DNA of 6,299 nt from JBFKUL01 sp041635755 (GTDB lineage: Bacteria > Pseudomonadota > Gammaproteobacteria > Burkholderiales > SG8-39): NCBI GenBank assembly GCA_041635755.1, contig JBFKUL010000184.1, positions 1-6,299 of the forward strand, written 5' to 3'. Below are positions 1-5,586 of the stretch, one piece after another. Each line of letters starts with the position of its first letter. Position 1 is the stretch's first letter. The position numbers and the translations under genes are program-made. The notes beneath the pieces are model-generated. The model did not search any database. It was not told the DNA's origin and saw nothing but the letters and a program-made list of their open reading frames with translations.

Positions 1-1
1 C

Positions 2-232
2 AAGCTCGAGCGCCTGCAAGGCGGCTGGATCGAGCGCATGTTCATGAGCAAGATGCCGAGGTGGCTAAAGACCCATCCGTCGACGCACGAGCGGATCAAA
101 AGACTCCTGGAGCTCGAAGCCGAGCGCGCTCCGATGCCCTACCTGCCCGAAGCCTACGAGGCCGACCCCTTCTTCGAGCACCCGGTCATCCTGCGCGGGC
201 CGAAGTGGCATTGGCACGGGTTGTGGTATTGA
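2..232 (+). CDS. M48-family zinc metalloprotease, C-terminal end (5' truncated by window edge)
   Basis: The frame is open from base 2 to a TGA at 230-232, so this is the tail of a longer gene that starts outside the window. The visible 76 residues begin KLERLQGGWIERMF and contain WLKTHPSTHERIKRLLEL. The HPSTxERIxRL segment is the characteristic C-terminal stretch of HtpX/M48 peptidases, where the 'HPP/S-T-xxRI' sequence follows the catalytic domain. The HExxH zinc site and the membrane helices expected in the family would lie upstream and cannot be checked. The last part, rich in Trp, His and Pro (KWHWHGLWY), is a divergent tail. The family assignment rests on this one motif, so the subfamily is open. 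The next gene starts 31 bp downstream on the same strand but appears to have its own promoter. Confidence 0.7.
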   Translation, partial: KLERLQGGWIERMFMSKMPRWLKTHPSTHERIKRLLELEAERAPMPYLPEAYEADPFFEHPVILRGPKWHWHGLWY

Positions 233-249
233 GCCAGTCGCCGGCGGCA

Positions 250-255
250 TAGAAT
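250..255 (+). promoter_or_regulatory. Putative -10 element (TAGAAT) giving a leaderless mRNA
   Basis: TAGAAT matches the sigma-70 -10 consensus TATAAT at five of six bases and ends 7 nt before the ATG of the PD-(D/E)XK gene. That distance places the expected transcription start at or within a base of the A of ATG. No Shine-Dalgarno sequence is visible before this ATG, as expected for leaderless translation. A possible -35 (TTGAGC, 229-234) overlaps the stop codon of the upstream gene, but its 15 bp spacer is short. This is inferred from sequence only. Confidence 0.45.
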
Positions 256-262
256 CGGCGCC

Positions 263-991
263 ATGGCCAAGGCGAAGCTCTACGAGCCGGGCGCGGGGAG
301 GCCCTTCGCGCTTTCGCGCTCGAAGGTCGATCTTTTTATCGAGTGCCCGCGGTGCTTTTATCTCGACCGGCGGCTCGGGGTGTCGCGCCCGGCTGGGTTT
401 CCGTTCAACCTCAACTCGGCGGTCGACGCGCTCTTGAAGACCGAGTTCGACGGCTACCGCAGGAAGGGCGAGCCGCACCCGCTGATGCTCGAGGCGGGGC
501 TTCGCGCGGTGCCACATGCGCATCCGCAGCTCGCCGCCTGGCGCTCGAACTTCAAGGGCGTGCGCGCGCTGCACGAGACGACGAACCTCGAGCTCTTCGG
601 CGCGATCGACGATCTGTGGCGCGACGTCGATTCGGGCGAGCTGCTGGTGGTCGATTACAAGGCGACCTCCAAGGCGAGCGAGGTGAACCTCGATGCGCTC
701 TGGCAGGACGGCTACAAGCGCCAGATGGAGTTCTACCAGTGGCTGCTGCGCCGCCAGGGGCTCCCGGTCGCGCGCCGCGGCTGGTTCGTCTACTGCAATG
801 GCCGGCGGGATCTCCCCGCGTTCGATTCCCGGCTCGAGTTCACGATCAAGCTCATTCCCTACGACGGCGACGACGACTGGGTGGAGAAGACCTTGCCGAG
901 AATCCGCGAGACGCTCGATGCGCTCGCCCCGCCCGCGCCCGACCCGGGCTGCGAGTACTGCGCATTCGCGCGGAAGGCGACGCGGGCTTGA
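263..991 (+). CDS. PD-(D/E)XK superfamily nuclease with four conserved-looking cysteines (RecB/Cas4-type)
   Basis: This 242-residue protein has the layout of small RecB/Cas4-like nucleases. An N-terminal helix SRSKVDLFIECPRCFYLDRR (residues 18-37) carries C28 and C31. The catalytic core has GAIDDLW (D116) followed by LLVVDYKATSK, with D131 and K133 as the D...DxK metal-binding residues. QMEFYQW (Q154, Y158) matches the QxxxY motif after the core. CEYC near the C-terminus (C230, C233) completes a 2+2 cysteine set that could hold an Fe-S cluster, as in Cas4, AddB and related enzymes, although Cas4 itself uses a 1+3 arrangement. The expected role is metal-dependent DNA cleavage in repair or recombination. 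No cas genes or helicase are nearby, so the specific pathway is unknown. The start at ATG 263 is supported by a -10 box 7 nt upstream and by the N-terminal motif beginning soon after. The gene ends 13 bp from the convergent yaiI-like gene. Confidence 0.8.
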   Translation: MAKAKLYEPGAGRPFALSRSKVDLFIECPRCFYLDRRLGVSRPAGFPFNLNSAVDALLKTEFDGYRRKGEPHPLMLEAGLRAVPHAHPQLAAWRSNFKGVRALHETTNLELFGAIDDLWRDVDSGELLVVDYKATSKASEVNLDALWQDGYKRQMEFYQWLLRRQGLPVARRGWFVYCNGRRDLPAFDSRLEFTIKLIPYDGDDDWVEKTLPRIRETLDALAPPAPDPGCEYCAFARKATRA

Positions 992-1004
992 CGCCGCGCC
1001 GTGT

Positions 1005-1469
1005 CTAGCTGGAGGGCTTGTGGCGCGGGCGCTTCGCGAGAAACCGATCGAGCGCATCGGCGAAACGCTTGCGGTCGGCCTGATCGAGCGGCGCGGGCCC
1101 GGCAGTCTGCACGCCGCTGCCGCGCAACTCGTCCAGGAAATCCCTCATGGTGAGGCGCTCGCGGATGGTCTCGGGCGAGTAGGCCTCGCCGCGCGGATCG
1201 AGCGCATGCGCGCCGCGCGCGATCACGTCGGCGGCAAGCGGAATGTCGGCGGTGATCACGAGATCCCCAGCCGCCACGCGCTTCGCGATCTCGTTGTCGG
1301 CGACGTCGAACCCGCGCGGCACTTGGAGCGTGCGCACGAACTTCGAGCGCGGCGTGCGAAGCGGCTGATTGGCCACCAGCGTCATCGCGATCTCGGAGCG
1401 CTCCGCAGCGCGAAACAGGATCTCCTTGATCACCAGCGGGCAGGCATCGGCGTCGACCCAGATTTGCAT
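1005..1469 (-). CDS. yaiI: YaiI/YqxD family protein (DUF188, UPF0178)
   Basis: The protein starts MQIWVDADACPLVIKEILFRAAER, which closely matches the start of E. coli YaiI, and continues with VPRGFDVADNEIAKRV and GDLVITADIPLAADVI, both hallmarks of DUF188. At 154 residues it has the usual family length. Acidic residues D6, D8, D58 and D75 lie where PIN-like folds place their metal ligands; DUF188 is grouped with PIN-like domains, so a nuclease or RNA-related role is possible but unproven. The biochemical function of the family is not established. I chose ATG 1469 because it reproduces the family N-terminus. A GTG two codons upstream (1475) is the alternative, and a G-rich stretch (GGGGTGAGG) precedes the ATG. 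It lies 34 bp after the patatin stop on the same strand and is probably the last gene of that operon, with no evident functional link to it. Confidence 0.9.
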   Translation of the reverse strand: MQIWVDADACPLVIKEILFRAAERSEIAMTLVANQPLRTPRSKFVRTLQVPRGFDVADNEIAKRVAAGDLVITADIPLAADVIARGAHALDPRGEAYSPETIRERLTMRDFLDELRGSGVQTAGPAPLDQADRKRFADALDRFLAKRPRHKPSS

Positions 1470-1503
1470 CCTCACCCCGCGAGCGTGCGCCGGCGCGGCG
1501 CTG

Positions 1504-2604
1504 TCAGTCGCCCATGCGCGCGGAGAGCTCGTGCACGATCACGCCCTCGATCGGATCGGCCGGCGCCGACTGCCAGGGCGAGCGCTCGATCATGCGCAGC
1601 GCGTCCGCATAGCCCGCTTCGCAGCGGCTGCTGATGCCCGCGGCGCTGAAATCGATGTCCTTCATCAGGTCCTCGCTCGCGAGCGCGGGCGCGAGCAGGC
1701 GCAGCACGTGCATCGTGGTGCCGCAGCCCCACGCGCATAGTTCCTTCAGCGCGTCGTCGTTGCCGCCCGCTTCGGCGAGCCGGCCGGAGAGCTCGCGGAT
1801 CACGTGGCGCAGGCGATGAATCTGCTTCTGGCGCGCGATGTGGCTGTCGGCGCGGCTCGCGTACTGGATGTCCTTTTGCCGGCCCATCACCTCCCAGAGC
1901 GATTCGGGCTCGGGACCGGTCGGCTGCCAAACGTTGACCGAGAAAATCACCGAGTCGCGCCGCGGCTTGTCGTCGAACACCGCCTCGATCGGGGTATTGG
2001 AGTACACGCCGCCGTCCCAATAGCCTTCCCCGCCGATGCGCACCGCCGGAAACGCCGGTGGCAGCGCGCCCGAGGCCAGGATGTGCTCGAGGCTGAGCGG
2101 CGCCTCGCGGCTGTCGAAATAGCGCATCTCGCCTTGCGTCACGTTGACCGCGCCCACGGTGAGCCGCGGCGCGTTCGCGTTGAGTGCCGCAAGATCGACC
2201 AGGTCGCCCAGGGTCTCGCGCAGCGGCTCGGTGCTGTAGTACGAGGCGCGGTCGAGCCCGACCCGGGCCTGCACGCCGCCCCAGAGAGGCGCGCGCGGGA
2301 CGAAGAAGGCCGGAATGCCCTGCATGACGGTGGAGAGGTTCGAGAACACGGGACTGCCGAGCGCGCCCCAGCCGTTGTTGCCGTGCTCCACGCGCTTCCA
2401 GAACTCGCGCAGGCGCGCCATGCGCTCGCCCGGCGCATTGCCCGCGATGAGCGCGCCGTTGAGCGCGCCGATCGAAGTGCCGATCACCCAGTCGGGTTCG
2501 ATGCCGCGCTCGTGCATGGCCTGATACACGCCCACCTGGTAGGCGCCGAGCGCGCCGCCGCCTTGCAGCACCAGGACCACCTGGCCGGGAAGACTTTGCC
2601 TCAC
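1504..2604 (-). CDS. Patatin-like phospholipase/hydrolase with C-terminal DUF3734 domain
   Basis: A Ser-Asp dyad hydrolase of the patatin family, 366 residues. The N-terminal patatin domain shows the glycine-rich oxyanion loop GGGALGAY (15-22), the nucleophile elbow GTSIG with S44 (42-46) and the catalytic Asp in DGG (D197). Residues from about 235 to 345 (MGRQKDIQYASRADSHIARQKQIHRL and onward) match DUF3734, a domain regularly found behind this patatin subtype. No signal peptide is visible, so it should be cytoplasmic. Patatins hydrolyse lipid acyl esters. Placement directly behind adc and bdhA suggests a role in releasing hydroxyacids, perhaps from polyhydroxybutyrate or membrane lipid, but that is inference. 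The GTG start is well supported: GAGGAG (2611-2616) lies 6 nt upstream, and that site overlaps the adc stop codon, which suggests translational coupling. Confidence 0.9.
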   Translation of the reverse strand: MRQSLPGQVVLVLQGGGALGAYQVGVYQAMHERGIEPDWVIGTSIGALNGALIAGNAPGERMARLREFWKRVEHGNNGWGALGSPVFSNLSTVMQGIPAFFVPRAPLWGGVQARVGLDRASYYSTEPLRETLGDLVDLAALNANAPRLTVGAVNVTQGEMRYFDSREAPLSLEHILASGALPPAFPAVRIGGEGYWDGGVYSNTPIEAVFDDKPRRDSVIFSVNVWQPTGPEPESLWEVMGRQKDIQYASRADSHIARQKQIHRLRHVIRELSGRLAEAGGNDDALKELCAWGCGTTMHVLRLLAPALASEDLMKDIDFSAAGISSRCEAGYADALRMIERSPWQSAPADPIEGVIVHELSARMGD

Positions 2605-2610
2605 GCGATA

Positions 2611-2617
2611 CTCCTCA
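2611..2617 (-). promoter_or_regulatory. Ribosome binding site of the patatin gene, overlapping the adc stop codon
   Basis: On the - strand the sequence reads GGTGAGGAG-TATCGC-GTG. The TGA (2615-2617) ends adc and shares bases with GAGGAG (2611-2616), which is spaced 6 nt from the GTG start at 2604. Ribosomes ending adc would therefore be positioned to re-initiate on the patatin gene. The site also decides for the GTG start. Confidence 0.7.
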
Positions 2618-3352
2618 CCGTGACTTCTTGTAATCGAACAGCACCCTGCCGTAGGGCAGCGTCAGGTCGGCGATGAAGTGCAGCCCGCCGAGCACCTTTC
2701 TCACCGGAAGATCGGCGACCGGGGCGTTGACATGCGCCACAAGGTGCAGCCGTGCCGGCCCCGACCAGGCCCCTTTCACCTTGATGTCGTTCAGATTGTA
2801 GGCGACGAGCTGCGCGATGGCCGGCGTGCCGTCGACGTCCGGAATGATCCTGAGATTGACCTGCGTCTTGCCCATCTTCTCGACGATGGAGGCGGACGAG
2901 CAGGCTTTGCGCCCGTGCACGTCGTACAGCAAGTGCTGGTGCTTGTAGCCCATGGTACCGATGGCGACCTGCACGCCGGCGTACTCGAGCGTGCCGGTGA
3001 GCGTGTCATGCACGATCTCGAGCTTCGGGTGCGCGTGTTTTTTCGGGAAACCCCAGATCTCGCGCCCGCCGGCGATCGGCGGCTCGTCGTCCAGGTACAT
3101 CTGGGCGGTGAAATTGACGTTCTCGGAGCCAAAGCGCGCCGGAATCACCACCCCCGATTCGGTGTAGTTGCCGAATCCGGCCGAATCGGGCATGCGGATG
3201 AACTCGTAGAGCACCGTGTCGCCCTCGGGCTCGAGGGGCTCGGGAAGCGCGGCGCGGATGGCCTCCGCGTCGCTCTGGTAGGAAATGATGAGGTACTCGC
3301 GGTCGATGAAGCGGTAGGGCCCCGCCGGATACGACGGCGAGGCGAGCGGCAT
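2615..3352 (-). CDS. adc: Acetoacetate decarboxylase
   Basis: Catalyses acetoacetate to acetone plus CO2 through a Schiff base on lysine. The family signature is clear: GPYRFIDREYLIISY near the N-terminus, YEFIRMPDSAGFGNYTESG (E50 and E65 match the conserved acidic residues), PPIAGGREIWGFPKK with K104 as the likely Schiff-base lysine and K105 as the neighbouring lysine that lowers its pKa, IGTMGYKH and VDGTPAIAQLV. Length (245 residues) is normal. The coordinates use the first conventional start, ATG 3352, but this ATG has no Shine-Dalgarno sequence. The frame stays open upstream to ATT at 3385, adding IKRDDVLLLPS. Burkholderia-type Adc proteins, as I remember them, start with a similar MKxxDV segment before MPL, so the real product is probably 256 residues (2615-3385). 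It lies between bdhA, whose product makes its substrate, and the patatin gene. Confidence 0.93.
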   Translation of the reverse strand: MPLASPSYPAGPYRFIDREYLIISYQSDAEAIRAALPEPLEPEGDTVLYEFIRMPDSAGFGNYTESGVVIPARFGSENVNFTAQMYLDDEPPIAGGREIWGFPKKHAHPKLEIVHDTLTGTLEYAGVQVAIGTMGYKHQHLLYDVHGRKACSSASIVEKMGKTQVNLRIIPDVDGTPAIAQLVAYNLNDIKVKGAWSGPARLHLVAHVNAPVADLPVRKVLGGLHFIADLTLPYGRVLFDYKKSR

Positions 3353-3382
3353 CGACGGCAGCAGAAGAACGTCGTCTCTTTT

Positions 3383-3396
3383 AATGGTTGTCCTTT
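3383..3396 (-). promoter_or_regulatory. Shine-Dalgarno plus probable ATT start codon of adc
   Basis: The - strand reads AAAGGA (3391-3396), CAACC, ATT (3383-3385), AAA AGA GAC GAC. AAAGGA is a good ribosome binding site with a 5 nt spacer to ATT. No ATG, GTG or TTG lies in frame between the end of bdhA and the ATG at 3352. ATT initiation is known in a few bacterial genes such as infC. A base error turning ATG into ATT is the alternative. Confidence 0.55.
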
Positions 3397-3421
3397 GTTC
3401 GTTCGGCGCTGTGCGGCGCGC

Positions 3422-4204
3422 CTAGTGCGCGGTCCAGCCGCCGTCGATCGGCAGCATGGCGCCGGTGATCGAGGCGGCGCCGGCGGAGCAGAGAAACGCG
3501 GTCAGCGCCGCCACTTCATCCACTTCGACGAACTGCTTGCTCGGCTGAGCGGCGAGAAGCACGTCGCGCTTCACGGCGTCCTCGGCGATGCCGCGCGCCT
3601 TGGCGGTGTCTGGAATCTGCTTCTCCACGAGCGGCGTGAGCACATAGCCCGGGCATACCGCGTTCACGGTGATGCCCCGCTCGGCTACCTCCAGGGCCAC
3701 GGTCTTGGTGAAGCCGGCAATGCCGTGCTTGGCGGCGACATAGGCCGACTTGAACGGGCTCGCAACCAGCGCGTGCGCGGAAGCGACGTTGACCACGCGG
3801 CCCCAGCCTTTCTGCTTCATCTCCGCAAGCGCAAGGCGCGTGGTGTGGAACGCCGCGGAAAGATTGATCGCGATGATGGCGTCCCACTTGTCGAGCGGGA
3901 ACTCGTCGACCGCCGCCACGTGCTGGATGCCGGCGTTGTTGACGAGCACGTCCACCGCGCCGAATTCCGCGACCGCCTTCTTCATCATCGAGGCGATGGC
4001 GTCCGACTTGCTCATATCGGCGTCGTCGTAGGACACCTTCACCTTGTGGCGCGAGCGCATTTCGGAGGCGATGCGATCGATCTCGGCCCGCTCGCCGAAG
4101 CCGTTCAATATGATGTTTGCGCTTTCGGCGGCGAGGCGCTGCGCGATGCCTAGGCCGATGCCCGACGTGGAGCCGGTGACCAGCGCCGTCTTTCCCTTCA
4201 GCAT
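3422..4204 (-). CDS. bdhA: 3-hydroxybutyrate dehydrogenase (short-chain dehydrogenase/reductase)
   Basis: NAD-dependent interconversion of (R)-3-hydroxybutyrate and acetoacetate, a cytoplasmic step in polyhydroxybutyrate and ketone-body use. The 260 residues carry the classical SDR motifs: TGSTSGIG (10-17) for cofactor binding, NNAG (89-92), N114, and the catalytic S142, Y155 and K159. Residues used for substrate binding in the Pseudomonas fragi enzyme are all present at the same numbers: Q94, H144, K152 and Q196. This makes the specific assignment strong rather than just 'SDR'. One of the two active-site tryptophans is Tyr here (Y187), while W257 is kept. The start at ATG 4204 has an excellent Shine-Dalgarno, AAGGGAG (4210-4216), 5 nt upstream. 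It is the first gene of the operon; the stop codon lies 36 bp before the proposed ATT start of adc. Its promoter should lie in the divergent region upstream. Confidence 0.95.
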   Translation of the reverse strand: MLKGKTALVTGSTSGIGLGIAQRLAAESANIILNGFGERAEIDRIASEMRSRHKVKVSYDDADMSKSDAIASMMKKAVAEFGAVDVLVNNAGIQHVAAVDEFPLDKWDAIIAINLSAAFHTTRLALAEMKQKGWGRVVNVASAHALVASPFKSAYVAAKHGIAGFTKTVALEVAERGITVNAVCPGYVLTPLVEKQIPDTAKARGIAEDAVKRDVLLAAQPSKQFVEVDEVAALTAFLCSAGAASITGAMLPIDGGWTAH

Positions 4205-4547
4205 GTGATCTCCCTTGAAATGGGGCCTCAGTCGCGCATGGTCGCGAATCCCTTACTGACCGTCTCGCCGGCGCCATGGGCGCCGGGTTGGGCGGCCGCA
4301 GCGAACTCGAACCGCCGGCGGACGCAGGGTGCTGCGCATGCTGCAAGTCAAATGGCCGATTCACAAACAAGCGTGACCGGTCGGGCTGCCGCGCGCCTAG
4401 TGCGCCGGCGCACGCGTCGGGCTGGTGCGACGCTCCCGCGGCCGAACGTGGAGCGCTGCACACGTCATCAAAAAGGGGCGCCGCGTAGCCTCGCCACAGC
4501 GCAATATGCCCTTGAGCGCCGCGTGCGTACTGGCATTGTGTGCAACG
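4205..4547. promoter_or_regulatory. Divergent intergenic region between bdhA and the YcgR-like gene
   Basis: About 340 bp between two divergent genes, with no convincing gene of its own. It must hold the bdhA operon promoter and probably that of the YcgR-like gene, but I could not identify a -35/-10 pair with confidence on either strand. A TTGACT on the - strand (4346-4351) resembles a -35 but lacks a matching -10. Visible structure is the bdhA ribosome binding site at the left end and a perfect inverted repeat at 4268-4286. The right-hand part could be coding if the YcgR-like gene starts at ATG 4506 or GTG 4425. Confidence 0.5.
4268..4286. repeat. Perfect 8-bp inverted repeat (CCGGCGCC-ATG-GGCGCCGG)
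   Basis: Two 8-bp arms are exact reverse complements separated by 3 bp, 64 bp upstream of the bdhA start. There is no T-run beside it, so it does not look like an intrinsic terminator. It could be an operator, or a hairpin in the bdhA leader if transcription starts further upstream. GC-rich genomes produce such repeats by chance fairly often. Confidence 0.4.
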
Positions 4548-5267
4548 ATGACCTCGACCAATCTCGCCACGCGGCTTGCCACGTCCGGGCGGCTGCTGGT
4601 CCGCTCGGGAATCGAAATCGGCCGGATCCTCGACTCGATGCTCGGGGACGGCGACCCCGTAACGTCGAACCTCTCGCCACAGCTGATGCTCCTGTCGAAG
4701 CTCCTTCGCGTCGAGCCCGCGAATGGGACCATGCTGCTCGCGTACTCCGACAACAAGAAAGCCAACGCGGCGGCGCTGGCGGCGCACTCGCTCGTACTGT
4801 GCTGCAACCACCGCGGCTCGCAGTTCGCATTCGGGGGCGATAAACCCAGGCATGTCGCAGATGCGGGCCAGCCCTGTATCCGCTGCGAACTGCCCACGAC
4901 GCTACTGGGCACGCTGCAGCGCCGCGGGCGCGTCGCCCCTATCCAGGTGCCAGCGCAGGCAACCGTGCGCTGCGACCTGCGCATGGGCGTACAAGTCTTC
5001 GCCTCCAGGCTGGTCGATGTCAGTATCGATGGCAATTGCGAGTTGATCACCGACCCGCTGATCCCGCTGTGCGCGGGTACGCGGCTGGAGCGCGCACGCG
5101 TTCGGCATGCTTTGGCCGACCCCATTCTTGTCGATTTGGAAGTGCGCCACACGAGCCGCATCACTCTTCCTAACGGCAAGCGGGTGAGTCGGGTCGGCTG
5201 CAAAGTGCTCGGCCCGGGCGAGGTCCTGGAAGAGCTCATCCAGCTGTTCATCATCGACCTGGGCTGA
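4548..5267 (+). CDS. YcgR-like flagellar brake protein (YcgR_N plus PilZ domain)
   Basis: This family binds cyclic di-GMP and slows or biases the flagellar motor. With the start at ATG 4548 the product has 239 residues, close to the usual 240-250. The N-terminal YcgR domain is recognisable as LVRSGIEIGRILDSMLGDGD, then LLRVEPANGTMLLAYSDNKKAN and the end of the domain CELPTTLLGTLQRRGR. The PilZ domain follows: VRCDL, then DVSIDG (residues 157-162) as the (D/N)xSxxG motif, then LVDLEVRH and RVGCKVLGPGEVLEELIQLFIIDL, the typical final strand and helix. The other c-di-GMP motif, RxxxR, is altered: LQRRGRVAP has Ala where the second Arg is expected. No Shine-Dalgarno supports any start. ATG 4506 and GTG 4425 are in-frame alternatives; 4548 was chosen because homology begins about 17 residues later and the length fits. 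No flagellar genes are nearby. A long opposite-strand frame over the same bases is a shadow. Confidence 0.75.
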   Translation: MTSTNLATRLATSGRLLVRSGIEIGRILDSMLGDGDPVTSNLSPQLMLLSKLLRVEPANGTMLLAYSDNKKANAAALAAHSLVLCCNHRGSQFAFGGDKPRHVADAGQPCIRCELPTTLLGTLQRRGRVAPIQVPAQATVRCDLRMGVQVFASRLVDVSIDGNCELITDPLIPLCAGTRLERARVRHALADPILVDLEVRHTSRITLPNGKRVSRVGCKVLGPGEVLEELIQLFIIDLG

Positions 5268-5586
5268 GCGGGGCGGCGCAGCCGACGCCATCGTCGATAG
5301 GCCGCTCGGCCCTGGAAAGGACGGCGCCCAGACCGCTCGCCGGGACTTCCTTAAGTTGTTGTTCTGGTCGGCCCTCACGCGCCAAGAACCATAGCCAAGC
5401 GCGAGGAACGCTACGTTCGCGCTACCTTTAGATCCGACGGTTTTCTGCGTCCATAGGGTCTGCGTCCGACCCCGTGCGGCTAATCAACGTTCGTGCTTGG
5501 GAAAAAGACTGGCGCCATCGATTTACGTCTCTTTTTGGTCTCAAAGGCATACAGTCATTCTGAGGATCGCCTCAGGAGCCGTGGAC
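5268..5586. other. Intergenic region, more AT-rich than its surroundings, with short repeats
   Basis: About 320 bp without a convincing gene. The composition changes visibly: runs such as TTCCTTAAGTTGTTGTT (from 5348) and CTTTTTGG (5530-5537) are unusual here, whereas the rest of the window is strongly GC-rich. It contains the paired short repeats at 5444-5472. It probably carries the former promoter of the broken binding-protein gene that follows, and that gene's ribosome binding site (AGGAG, 5574-5578). I saw no clear terminator for the YcgR-like gene. Confidence 0.5.
5444..5472. repeat. Short direct repeat TCTGCGTCC x2 overlapping an inverted repeat GGGTC/GACCC
   Basis: TCTGCGTCC occurs at 5444-5452 and again at 5459-5467, 15 bp apart. 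GGGTC (5456-5460) pairs with GACCC (5468-5472) across a 7-nt loop that contains part of the second copy. It could be a small repetitive extragenic element or a binding site next to the degraded gene. With only one instance in the window neither can be shown. Confidence 0.4.

Noticed and set aside
263..991. Possible CRISPR-associated Cas4
   Set aside because: No CRISPR repeats and no other cas genes are in the window, and the cysteine pattern is 2+2 instead of Cas4's 1+3.
992..1004. Bidirectional terminator between the convergent nuclease and yaiI-like genes
   Set aside because: The gap is only 13 bp and I see no stem-loop with a T-run in or around it.
65..1057. A 330-codon - strand frame opposite the M48 tail and the PD-(D/E)XK nuclease
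   Set aside because: Low-complexity Arg/Glu/Ala product without motifs. The + strand nuclease has intact catalytic motifs and a plausible start.
2678..4153. A 491-codon open frame on the + strand opposite adc and bdhA
   Set aside because: Its product has no recognisable motif and is rich in Arg, His, Val and Gly, as expected for the antisense of GC-rich genes. The opposite strand encodes two unmistakable enzymes.
4346..4351. TTGACT on the - strand as the -35 of the bdhA promoter
   Set aside because: No acceptable -10 hexamer lies 16-18 bp downstream, so the match is probably coincidental.
3516..4853. A 445-codon - strand frame overlapping bdhA and extending upstream
   Set aside because: It is a different frame of the bdhA region, Arg-rich and lacking motifs. 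bdhA itself has an excellent ribosome binding site and complete SDR motifs.
4397..5254. A 285-codon - strand frame opposite the YcgR-like gene
   Set aside because: Ser/Arg/Thr-rich product with no domain. The + strand frame carries the YcgR and PilZ signatures through its entire second half.
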